Made by a program: the position numbers and the translations under genes
The notes under the pieces: model-generated
The model's input: only the letters and a program-made list of their open reading frames with translations
What the model was told of the DNA's origin: nothing
The model's database searches: none
NCBI GenBank assembly: GCA_963769605.1
Contig: CAVYML010000009.1
Location: 1,624,313 to 1,688,312 of the forward strand
DNA from: Fen-1254 sp963769605
Lineage (GTDB): Bacteria > Bacteroidota > Ignavibacteria > UBA10030
Length of the DNA stretch: 64,000 nt
Reading direction: 5' to 3'
Shown: positions 1 through 7,355 of the stretch, piece by piece
Numbering within the stretch: position 1 is the stretch's first letter
Layout: every line of letters begins with the position of its first letter

Positions 1-190
1 TAATATCCACGCGTTTCTCCTTATTTGTTTTTAATACGATTCCAATTATATTGAGACGAGGAACACTGCGTTGACGTTCCCGCAAATATTCTTTAAAATA
101 AAGCGAGCCACGCAACAAATCTTTCTGCGACTTGAAGGCGGCTCGGAAGCAACTCTCATCGTGAAAATGTACAAAGAAATCGCCGTTCAT
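1..190 (-). CDS. Partial unknown ORF running off the left edge
   Basis: An open reading frame on the minus strand starts at ATG 188-190 and stays open to base 1 (about 63 codons), so its C-terminus lies outside the window. The visible peptide is mixed polar and basic and resembles a real protein rather than a shadow frame, with a basic segment ending in RVDI at the edge. I recognise no domain. There is no convincing ribosome binding site in front of this ATG and a stop lies about 20 codons upstream. It would be divergent from the lactate dehydrogenase gene. Confidence 0.3.
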   Translation of the reverse strand, partial: MNGDFFVHFHDESCFRAAFKSQKDLLRGSLYFKEYLRERQRSVPRLNIIGIVLKTNKEKRVDI

Positions 191-304
191 GCAATATTTC
201 GGGAATACCCGGCGGAACCATAGGGAGCGTTTTCCTGTTCAATAATATGAACTTAAACTATCAGCTCTCACATTTGGATTGGAAGGCGGATTTAAAGACT
301 AAAC

Positions 305-1258
305 ATGCTTGAACATCAAGTTTCACAAAAAGTCGGAATTGTCGGCACGGGTATGGTCGGATCGTCGTTTGCGTATGCGCTGATGCAGCGCGGCATTGCT
401 TCCGAAATGGTGCTGATTAACAATATTGTTGAACGCGCGGTCGGCGAAATGATGGATTTGAATCACGGACTTTCGTTTGCCAGGCCGATGAAAATTATCG
501 CCGGCGATTATGAAGACCTATCCGGCGCCAAGGTCGTTGTCGTCACGGCCGGCGCGGCACAAAGCCCGGGGGAATCCCGCCTGGACCTCCTTGCGCGCAA
601 CGCGGAAATCTTCCATTCCGTCATTTCGCAGATCGTCAAATATAATCCGAACGGTATTATTCTCGTGGCAACGAATCCGGTAGACATTCTTACATATATC
701 TCTCTCAAAGAGTCGAAACTGCCGCCGGCAAAAGTTATCGGATCCGGCACGATTCTGGACACGTCGCGTTTTCGCTTTCTGCTCGGACAGTATTACGGCG
801 TGGATACGCGCAGCGTGCATGCCTACATTCTCGGCGAGCATGGCGACAGCGAAATTCCGATCTGGAGTCTTGCAAATATCGGAGGTGTGCGGCTGCAGGA
901 ATTCGCCCCGCTCCAAAACAAGACGTACAGCCAGGAAGATATGAACCGGATATTCACAAGTGTCCGTGATGCTGCATACGAAATCATCAAGCGAAAGGGA
1001 TCCACCTATTATGCTATCGGACTCGGCTTGCTGTCGATTGTGGAAGCGATTCTGGGAAACTACCGGTCTGTGCTTTCCGTTTCTTCGCTTATGACCGGAC
1101 AATACGGCATCAGCGATATTTGCCTCAGCCTCCCCTGCGTTGTCGGAGAAAACGGCATCGAAGAAATCCTGACCATCACGATGAATACGGAAGAGCAGGA
1201 AGGATTGCGCGCTTCCGCGGAAAAATTAAAAACGACGCTGCACGCGCTTTGCAGTTAA
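305..1258 (+). CDS. ldh: L-lactate dehydrogenase
   Basis: NAD-dependent cytoplasmic enzyme interconverting pyruvate and L-lactate, the terminal step of fermentation. The 317-residue length is normal. The N-terminal Rossmann motif GTGMVGSSFA sits at residues 14-23. The substrate-specificity loop reads GAAQSPGESRLDL, with Gln where lactate dehydrogenases have it and malate dehydrogenases have Arg, which is why I choose LDH over MDH. The catalytic arginine/aspartate region appears as LDTSRFR and the proton-relay histidine as GEHGDSE. The Thr that contacts the substrate is in GSTYYA. The gene stands alone: its 3' end faces the amt-glnK operon across a shared bidirectional terminator. No strong Shine-Dalgarno sequence is visible before ATG 305. 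Its presence implies fermentative capacity, which would fit the NAD-linked hydrogenase at 42-47 kb. Confidence 0.93.
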   Translation: MLEHQVSQKVGIVGTGMVGSSFAYALMQRGIASEMVLINNIVERAVGEMMDLNHGLSFARPMKIIAGDYEDLSGAKVVVVTAGAAQSPGESRLDLLARNAEIFHSVISQIVKYNPNGIILVATNPVDILTYISLKESKLPPAKVIGSGTILDTSRFRFLLGQYYGVDTRSVHAYILGEHGDSEIPIWSLANIGGVRLQEFAPLQNKTYSQEDMNRIFTSVRDAAYEIIKRKGSTYYAIGLGLLSIVEAILGNYRSVLSVSSLMTGQYGISDICLSLPCVVGENGIEEILTITMNTEEQEGLRASAEKLKTTLHALCS

Positions 1259-1280
1259 GAGTCGTTTTCATTTCAAACAA

Positions 1281-1320
1281 AAAAAAGCGGAAAGATCGGC
1301 GATCTTTCCGCTTCTTTATT
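1281..1320. terminator. Bidirectional intrinsic terminator between ldh and amt
   Basis: A perfect 12-bp stem (1286-1297 with 1301-1312) encloses a GGC loop. An A-run precedes it and a T-rich stretch follows it, so it can terminate ldh rightwards and the amt operon leftwards. Confidence 0.85.
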
Positions 1321-1364
1321 TATTCCGAAGCCGTGTTTAAAAATTATTTCAAACCGGCGGTTTT

Positions 1365-2591
1365 CTAAAAGATATAACCGCTTTCTTCGTGCTGGCTCAA
1401 ATCGAGTCCTACCGATTCTTCTTCGGCTGTGACACGAACACCCATAATCTTATCCAGAACTTTTAGAAGAATCCATGTCACACTGAAGGAATACAGGACG
1501 ACGGCAAGGATGCTTACTGCCTGGACACCGAGCAGCGCCGAGTTTCCCAGCAAGAGTCCATCCGCACCTGCAGCATTGATTGCGCGCGAAGCCAAAATTC
1601 CGGTCGCCAGAGCGCCGAATATTCCGCCTACACCATGCACACCGACTGCATCGAGTGAATCGTCGAAATCGAAAATATTTTTTATGCCGATTCCGTAATA
1701 ACAAACCGCTCCGACTGCAAGACCGATCACAAGTGCTGCAAGCGGACCGACAAAACCGGCGGCCGGCGTAATACCGACCAAACCAGCAACGCATCCGGAG
1801 GCTGCACCGAGCATAGTCGGCTTTCCCCGCATCTTCCATTCGACCAATACCCATGAGAACGTCGCACCCGCAGCGGCAATATGCGTGGCAAGAAATGCCG
1901 ATGTCGCTAAGGCGCCGGAAGCCAGCGCGCTTCCGCCGTTAAAACCGAACCAGCCGAACCAGAGCATGGCGGCACCAAGAAGTGTCATGGTCAAATTATG
2001 CGGTGGCATCAGATCATGTCCGTGGCCGCGGCGCTTGCCGACAATGAAAGCCGCTGCTAAAGCCGAAACGCCCGAGCTGATATGCACGACAAGACCGCCG
2101 GCAAAATCGAGTGCGCCGAGATTATGAATCCAGCCGCCCACGCCCCAGACCCAATGCGCAATCGGATCGTAAACGATCGTCGACCAGAGAAAAAGGAAAA
2201 TAACGTATGCCGAAAATTTAAAACGTTCGGCAAAAGCGCCGGTGATCAGCGCAGGTGTAATAACAGCAAACATCATCTGAAACAGCATAAAAGCCTGATG
2301 CGGAACAGTCGCTGCGTAGTCCGGATTCGGTTCCAGCCCTACTCCATTCAAGCCGATCCAGGATAGATTACCGATCAGATGATGAAAATCGGGACCAAAA
2401 GCAAGGCTGTAACCGAAAAGAACCCACTGAATGGTCACAATTCCCAGAGCGATAAAGCTCTGCATAATAGTGCCCAGAACATTTTTTTTGCGAACCATGC
2501 CGCCATAAAACAATGCCAGACCCGGAGTCATCAGCATAACAAATGCCGTCGAGACAAGAAGCCATGTCGTATCGCCTGTGTCTATTCTCAT
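1365..2591 (-). CDS. amt: Ammonium transporter, Amt/MEP/Rh family
   Basis: Inner-membrane ammonium channel feeding the glutamine synthetases encoded nearby. The 408-residue product has about eleven hydrophobic segments and no long cytoplasmic insert. The conserved aspartate appears in VYDPIAHWVW and the twin pore histidines in VVHISSG and GVHGVGG, the hallmark pair of functional Amt proteins. The FGWFGFN segment also matches the family. Its start codon overlaps the stop of the upstream P-II gene by four bases (ATGA), so the two are translationally coupled. P-II proteins plug Amt channels when nitrogen is plentiful, so this pair is the usual regulator-transporter unit. The C-terminal tail is short and charged, as expected for the P-II contact region. 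Confidence 0.95.
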   Translation of the reverse strand: MRIDTGDTTWLLVSTAFVMLMTPGLALFYGGMVRKKNVLGTIMQSFIALGIVTIQWVLFGYSLAFGPDFHHLIGNLSWIGLNGVGLEPNPDYAATVPHQAFMLFQMMFAVITPALITGAFAERFKFSAYVIFLFLWSTIVYDPIAHWVWGVGGWIHNLGALDFAGGLVVHISSGVSALAAAFIVGKRRGHGHDLMPPHNLTMTLLGAAMLWFGWFGFNGGSALASGALATSAFLATHIAAAGATFSWVLVEWKMRGKPTMLGAASGCVAGLVGITPAAGFVGPLAALVIGLAVGAVCYYGIGIKNIFDFDDSLDAVGVHGVGGIFGALATGILASRAINAAGADGLLLGNSALLGVQAVSILAVVLYSFSVTWILLKVLDKIMGVRVTAEEESVGLDLSQHEESGYIF

Positions 2592-2926
2592 AATGCACCG
2601 TCTCCTGATTCTTCCGTGCGTACACGGATGGCATCGTTGACCGGCAGAACGAAAATTTTTCCATCGCCGACCTGTCCGGTTTTTGAAAACTTAATAATTG
2701 TTGCAAGGGCATGTTCGACCTGATCGTCCGGAACGATAAGTTCCAATTTAACTTTCGGAAGAAAATCGATATGATATTCCGAACCTCGATAAACTTCGGT
2801 ATGCCCTTTCTGTCTTCCGAAACCTTTTACTTCGGTTACGCTCATTCCCCGGAAACCCGCTTCAAGAAGCGCTTCACGCACTTCATCGAGTTTATGTGGA
2901 CGTATAATGGCTTCTATCTTTTTCAT
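2588..2926 (-). CDS. glnK: Nitrogen regulatory protein P-II
   Basis: 112-residue trimeric signalling protein that senses ATP/ADP and 2-oxoglutarate. It begins MKKIEAIIRPHKLDEV. The T-loop contains KGHTEVYRGSEY, with the Tyr that is uridylylated in proteobacterial GlnB/GlnK in the final SEY. The B-loop GKIFVLPV and C-terminal signature are present. A clear AGGA ribosome binding site precedes ATG 2926. It is the first gene of a two-gene operon with amt, so I prefer the symbol glnK to glnB, although sequence alone does not separate them. Whether this organism modifies the Tyr is unknown: no glnD homologue is in the window. Confidence 0.93.
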   Translation of the reverse strand: MKKIEAIIRPHKLDEVREALLEAGFRGMSVTEVKGFGRQKGHTEVYRGSEYHIDFLPKVKLELIVPDDQVEHALATIIKFSKTGQVGDGKIFVLPVNDAIRVRTEESGDGAL

Positions 2927-3084
2927 GGAATCCTTTCTAAAGGTGATTGTATTGCGAACTTAAATAATAAAGGTAAACAACTCTAACGGCTTAAAATTAT
3001 AAGTTATTTTTTAAAAAAGCAAGCATAATAGCAAGACAAGAAAAACGCAGAGTTAGTCACAGCGGCGGGCTGCAGCAAGATTCT

Positions 3085-4571
3085 TTATGACCGGCCGGCT
3101 CCGATCATGCACTCGCTGCATTGTTTCTCGGAACAGAAATAATTGTATAATTGGATTGCTCCTTGCTGCATGGAAGCGGTGTTCAACAAGAAGCGTCCCC
3201 TGACGACCTGACTTTCTATCATTCGCAGTATGCCATTCTGCTCTCTCGCCGGAGAGGAAACAAAGAGAGCATGCGTACGTTCCCGGACAGGCGTGTCTTT
3301 GAAGATACGCGCATAGAGGAGCGCGACCGGAAAAACCGTATTTACTAAAAGCTCGCGAATCCTCGTTTCACCCAGCGCCGTGATTCTTGCAGTTGGGGAA
3401 GGGGGATGTTGAAATGAATAATGCCGCTTCCAGAAATCGTTTGTTTCTATCTGAAACATCCGGAGAAGTTCAGATTCTTTTACCTCCGGCGATTTAAGCA
3501 ATTGAATGATGCGCCTAAACAAATCGTCGTGACGGATCGAATGGATAAGCTGTACAGCAGCGGCAATCCGGAGAGGAGGAAAATTGTACGGGCGCGTAGG
3601 AAAAAATCTCCATTCTGCCTCGTGAATAATTTCTCCCCGATAATGAAGGCGAAAATTTTTCCATTGTTTTCTGAGCAAGCGCACATACCGGCGTGATTCA
3701 GGATTTCTTACAGCCTTATCCCCCGGAAGCAATCCGGCAATGCCGAACAGGGCTGCTTCCAGATTGAAGTTTTCTATTCGGGACTCCCATTCTTTGATTT
3801 TTCCAATCGTGGCATTTTGTGCAAGTTTTATGAAAGGTTCGCGGTTTTTGCCGTATCCCAGTCCCTCCATCAATCCTTCATAGAGAAGCTGTTCCCACAA
3901 TTCTTTTCGAGAAAAATCTTTTTGTGTCAGTTCCGGCATGGACAGCAATCGAGCTTCTTCCACAGCAGCCGTCTCGTACCGCAGCGGCTGTTCATATACG
4001 GCATGTATTCGTTCCCGCACAAGCTGCCTCAGCCGTTCTTCAAACCGGCGGATTTTAAGTTCGATCCTCATAGCGCCGAGTTTTTCAAGCCATGCATGGA
4101 GAGTTTCCTCCGGAATATTTTTTGCGAATGCATAGCATGGAAGTTTTTTAAGGCGACGTGTTCGTTCATCGAGAATCCCTTTTCGCCAGATCGTCTGCAG
4201 GGATTCGGAAAGAAAATCGCTTAGAACAAGCACGGGGATATGCCGGCCGGTTTGCACGATGGCAGGGGAAAGGTTTAAACCGATCTCCAGAACCACGTGA
4301 AGAATAACAGAGTTATAATGCGGGTCTTCCTGATGCTGATGCCGAAGCCAATCGAACGATGTACGATGAATCTCAATATCTCCCGCATATGTCGTACCGT
4401 CGATTTTTATTTTCGCGTTAAGAAAATCGGTCCAGATCCGAAGTTCTGCTTTCCGATCGAAAGAACTTCGAGCGGTTTTCCCTCCGCTGTGCGCAAACCA
4501 GTCCGCAGATATTGTTTGCTCCAGATGTGCTGTATAAATCGCTCGCGGATCGCACGTGAATGAAGCCGCAT
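3085..4571 (-). pseudogene. DUF2851 family protein, frameshifted near the N-terminus
   Basis: A conserved Bacteroidota protein of unknown function. The best start is ATG 4569-4571, which has a strong GGGGGA ribosome binding site. From there the frame encodes MRLHSRAIRERFIQHIWSKQ, then runs into a premature stop after GSGPIFLTRK. Past about position 4429 the family sequence continues in another frame: DFLNAKI, GDIEIHR, HYNSVILHVV, and a C-terminal CSEKQCSEC cysteine cluster. Restoring one G in the minus-strand GGACCGATT run would give the family motif GPDFLNAKI and a single frame. The total length is one base short of a multiple of three. A longer start read in the second frame alone translates AT-rich repeat DNA and is not credible. 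This is either a real one-base deletion or a consensus error. Confidence 0.8.
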
Positions 4572-4583
4572 AACTCCCCCAGA

Positions 4584-4645
4584 TAGAATTGCAAAATTCA
4601 AATTGCAAATTGGAAAAGGCAAAATTCAAATTGCAAATTGAAACT
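4584..4645. repeat. Heptad-periodic AAATTGC/AAATTCA words
   Basis: Short intergenic stretch made of near-tandem words of about seven bases (caaattg, aaaattc, caaattg) occurring twice in succession, upstream of the DUF2851 gene. It belongs to the same class of short-period intergenic repeats seen elsewhere in the window. Confidence 0.6.
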
Positions 4646-4744
4646 GATGCCCACGTTCCCAAAAATCAAAACAATAAAAGAACTAAACAACACATCAACA
4701 ATTTACTTCGAACCGCAACACTAAGAACTAAGAACTTTCTCTCT

Positions 4745-5572
4745 TCACAGTTTACCATTCACCGTTCTCAATCCATTAATCTCGTCCCTCAAGCGAAGCG
4801 TTTCCGCGCGCGCTGCTTCTGCAAAATCGTCTCCGGACGATGCATAGAGAATACTGCGGCTTGCATTGATCACAGCGCCGTATCCGTTCTTCGAGGATCC
4901 GTACCGTACCACCGATTTCAAATCTCCCCCTTGCTTGCCAATGCCGGGAAGAAGAATCGGCATGTCCGGAACGATTTTTCGAACCCGTTGCAATTCTTTC
5001 GGATGCGTCGCACCAACAACAAGTCCGATATTATCGGCAGTGTTCCATTGTTTTGCTTTGCGTACTATTTTTTCATAGAGAGGCATCGTACCGATTTTCA
5101 ATCTCTGAAAATCATTCGATCCCGGATTAGATGTGAGTGCGAGAAGAAAGATGCCTTTCTCGGGGCGTTTTAGAAACGGCTCCACACTATCGCTTCCCAT
5201 ATATGGATTGACCGTAACCGCATCGAAACCGAAATCTTCGAACAGCGACACGGCATAACGCTCCGCTGTGTTGCCGATGTCGCCACGCTTTGCATCTCCT
5301 ATCGTGATGACTGAGTCTGGAATCAATTTCAATGTTTCGTGCAGTGCGAACATGCCGCGTTCTCCAAGCGCTTCATAAAATGCAAGGTTCGGTTTGTATG
5401 CGCACACAAGATCGTGCGTCGCTTCAATGATACGCTTGTTGAATTCTATAACGGCGTGTTCTAAAACCCGAACGGAGCCCGGAAATTTTTCCGGATCGGC
5501 ATCGAGGCCGACGCAAACCAATGAATTTCTTTGTTGTTGAATTTCTTGCAGGCGTTTGTTAAAAGATTTCAT
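4745..5572 (-). CDS. pyrF: Orotidine 5'-phosphate decarboxylase
   Basis: Last step of de novo UMP synthesis: decarboxylates OMP in the cytoplasm. I start it at ATG 5572, giving MKSFNKRLQEIQQQ, because the longer frame adds an atypical N-terminus. The first phosphate/substrate motif is VCVGLDADPEKFP, and the catalytic Asp-Lys network is the segment GDAKRGDIGN. A TSNPGS segment and LLPGIGKQGG phosphate-binding loop follow. About 275 residues and the DAKRGDIGNT form place it in the longer type 2 PyrF group. The last codons (around NGLRTVNGKL) run into a short-period intergenic repeat, so the extreme C-terminus may have been shaped by that repeat. Confidence 0.93.
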   Translation of the reverse strand: MKSFNKRLQEIQQQRNSLVCVGLDADPEKFPGSVRVLEHAVIEFNKRIIEATHDLVCAYKPNLAFYEALGERGMFALHETLKLIPDSVITIGDAKRGDIGNTAERYAVSLFEDFGFDAVTVNPYMGSDSVEPFLKRPEKGIFLLALTSNPGSNDFQRLKIGTMPLYEKIVRKAKQWNTADNIGLVVGATHPKELQRVRKIVPDMPILLPGIGKQGGDLKSVVRYGSSKNGYGAVINASRSILYASSGDDFAEAARAETLRLRDEINGLRTVNGKL

Positions 5573-5884
5573 AAGCAAGCTTCTTAGCGTTAAAAAAACT
5601 ATATACTTACGGCATAAGGACACCGTAAATTTACTCTTTTTTCAACAATTTGGCAAAAAAAAGCGCCTCTTCAGCGGCTGCAAACGTGTGCGGTTTTCTC
5701 TCCTCTTTTTTATTCAGAAAAAAATTCATATATTATTTTAATCGCGATGCCCGATTTGTATCTGATATTATCCGATATGACTACCACTTTCTTGATTCGC
5801 GACGATACGTCTGTAGAAGAATCCCTTACGTCGGCAGCGCATCAAACTTATTAACTAAGGGAAAGTCCTTATAAGGAGAATTAT

Positions 5885-6232
5885 ATGAAAATCTACATAG
5901 GCAATCTTTCGCGCGATATCACTGAAGACGAAGTCCGGCAGGAATTTGCTGCATTCGGCGCTGTCGATTCTGTTGCGTTGATCAAAGACAAATTTACCGG
6001 ACAACTCAAAGGATTCGGTTTTGTTGAAATGCCTGTTCGAACAGAAGCAGAAGCCGCAGTTGCAGCTCTTAATGATAAAGAAGTTAAGGGACGCAAGGTA
6101 ACGGTGAACGAAGCTCGCCCGATGACCGATCGGCGGACGAATGACCGGCGCGGCGGCAGCAGCGGCGGAGGAGGACGCAGAGGCGGCAACGGCGGAAGCA
6201 GCGGCGGCAGCGGCGGACATCGCTCCTGGTAA
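5885..6232 (+). CDS. RNA-binding protein with one RRM and glycine-rich tail
   Basis: 115 residues. A single RNA recognition motif occupies residues 1-80, with RNP2 as IYIGNL and RNP1 as KGFGFVEM. It is followed by an Arg/Gly/Ser-rich tail of about 30 residues ending in HRSW. Proteins with this architecture in bacteria (cyanobacterial Rbp, Bacteroidota RRM proteins) bind single-stranded RNA and are often cold-induced, which I infer only from family knowledge. A strong AAGGAG ribosome binding site precedes the ATG. It is monocistronic, with its own terminator, and has a long upstream untranslated region (from about 5750) that could carry regulation. Confidence 0.9.
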   Translation: MKIYIGNLSRDITEDEVRQEFAAFGAVDSVALIKDKFTGQLKGFGFVEMPVRTEAEAAVAALNDKEVKGRKVTVNEARPMTDRRTNDRRGGSSGGGGRRGGNGGSSGGSGGHRSW

Positions 6233-6266
6233 CACAACACAGGAAAAATTATTTCCGTAATGCAAC

Positions 6267-6293
6267 GGCGTCTCTTTCAGGGACGCCTTTTTT
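6267..6293 (+). terminator. Intrinsic terminator of the RRM gene
   Basis: Stem GGCGTC/GACGCC (6267-6272 with 6282-6287), extendable by one G-U pair, followed directly by six T. Confidence 0.85.
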
Positions 6294-6325
6294 ATGCCCA
6301 GCCCGTTTTTCTATTATGTGCCTTT

Positions 6326-7114
6326 TTAACTGAAGTCTTTGCGATCTGTTGATTGCGTTTCGACAGTTTTTTCTGTCTTCATCGCACGCATGCGCATCGA
6401 ATGAGGCATTAACTCAACAGCATATCTCAGAGCGGTGCGCGGCATAACGGCTTTGTGTTTCATGACGTACTGAAAAACTTCCTGCAGGTGTTTTCTGCTC
6501 GCTTCTTTCAGCAACCAGCCATACCCTTTCTGCACTATATCATCGTTGTCACGAATCAAGAGATCGGCAATTGCCAAAACCGTTTCAAGATGCTTTCCCT
6601 TTTTTGCCGGAACTATCAACGAAACAGCGGAAGCGCGCCGAAGCCAGCGGTTCTTCGATTCCGCCCAAACAAGCATCCGCGCGATGCTCTCCGGAAATTT
6701 TTCTATAAAATCTCCGACGGTATGATTGCAAAATCCATCGCACTTTGCCCAGTTGTTGATGTACGTATAAATCCAACGTTCGAATATTTCCAGATCGCTG
6801 TTCTCAAACGATTTCACGTACATCGGCAGCCAGAACGAAACGATAAAAGCCTCTTCCGTATAATCGGATGCAAGCAGTTCTTCGCACAGCGTAAAAATGG
6901 TTTTCTTATCTAACCGTGAAAGTTCTTTCCAATATTTCTTTGCAAGCCTGCGCACTGCCGCGGTGCGTACACCGTAAAAACGAATCTTTTCCTTAAAGAA
7001 TTTTTGGAAACTTTCCTTTGCCTTAAGATCAACGCTTGCACGAAGGTCTGCCCGGATCGATCTCATAATTCGATTTGATAACATAGTGCTCCATTGCTTA
7101 TTTATATTTTCCAA
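6326..7114 (-). CDS. DNA alkylation repair protein (AlkD-like HEAT-repeat glycosylase)
   Basis: 262 residues built of helical ALK/HEAT repeats. AlkD proteins excise N3- and N7-alkylated purines without base flipping. The residues lining the DNA in Bacillus AlkD appear to be conserved: NWAKCDGFC supplies the Trp and Asp, NRWLRRASAV the Arg, and KGYGWLLKEAS the second Trp. The segment RTAAVRRLAKKYWKEL is also typical. An alternative start ten residues in is possible. I prefer ATG 7114, which has a weak GGAAAA in front. It is convergent with the RRM gene. Confidence 0.85.
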   Translation of the reverse strand: MENINKQWSTMLSNRIMRSIRADLRASVDLKAKESFQKFFKEKIRFYGVRTAAVRRLAKKYWKELSRLDKKTIFTLCEELLASDYTEEAFIVSFWLPMYVKSFENSDLEIFERWIYTYINNWAKCDGFCNHTVGDFIEKFPESIARMLVWAESKNRWLRRASAVSLIVPAKKGKHLETVLAIADLLIRDNDDIVQKGYGWLLKEASRKHLQEVFQYVMKHKAVMPRTALRYAVELMPHSMRMRAMKTEKTVETQSTDRKDFS

Positions 7115-7355
7115 TTGTAATCATTCGATTCGATAGTTACAAGTCAGAAGTGTGAGCTGTAAACGGTGAATTGCGGGTTGATTATCCTGCCTGAGCTACT
7201 GCAGATCTATTCGCGCTGCTAACCCGAAAGCATCGTCTGTTGTTTTCGGGACTACAAAGGTCATTTCGGATATCGATAAATTTAGGAAACTGAATAAAAA
7301 CAATAAAATCGATTGATTTTTCGATGCCGGAGTGCCATCTTCATAGTACAAAACT
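7115..7355. other. Divergent intergenic region
   Basis: Between the alkD-like gene and hrpB. It holds a short heptad-like repeat patch (about 7138-7180, words such as aagtcag, aagtgtg, gtaaacggtgaat). I see no gene and no confident promoter. Confidence 0.4.

Noticed and set aside
518..1102. Long minus-strand ORF inside ldh
   Set aside because: A shadow frame opposite a well-supported gene, with no motif or ribosome binding site.
3085..4662. DUF2851 gene read entirely in one frame from 4662
   Set aside because: The first 55 residues translate AT-rich intergenic repeats, while the real N-terminus with ribosome binding site is in another frame.
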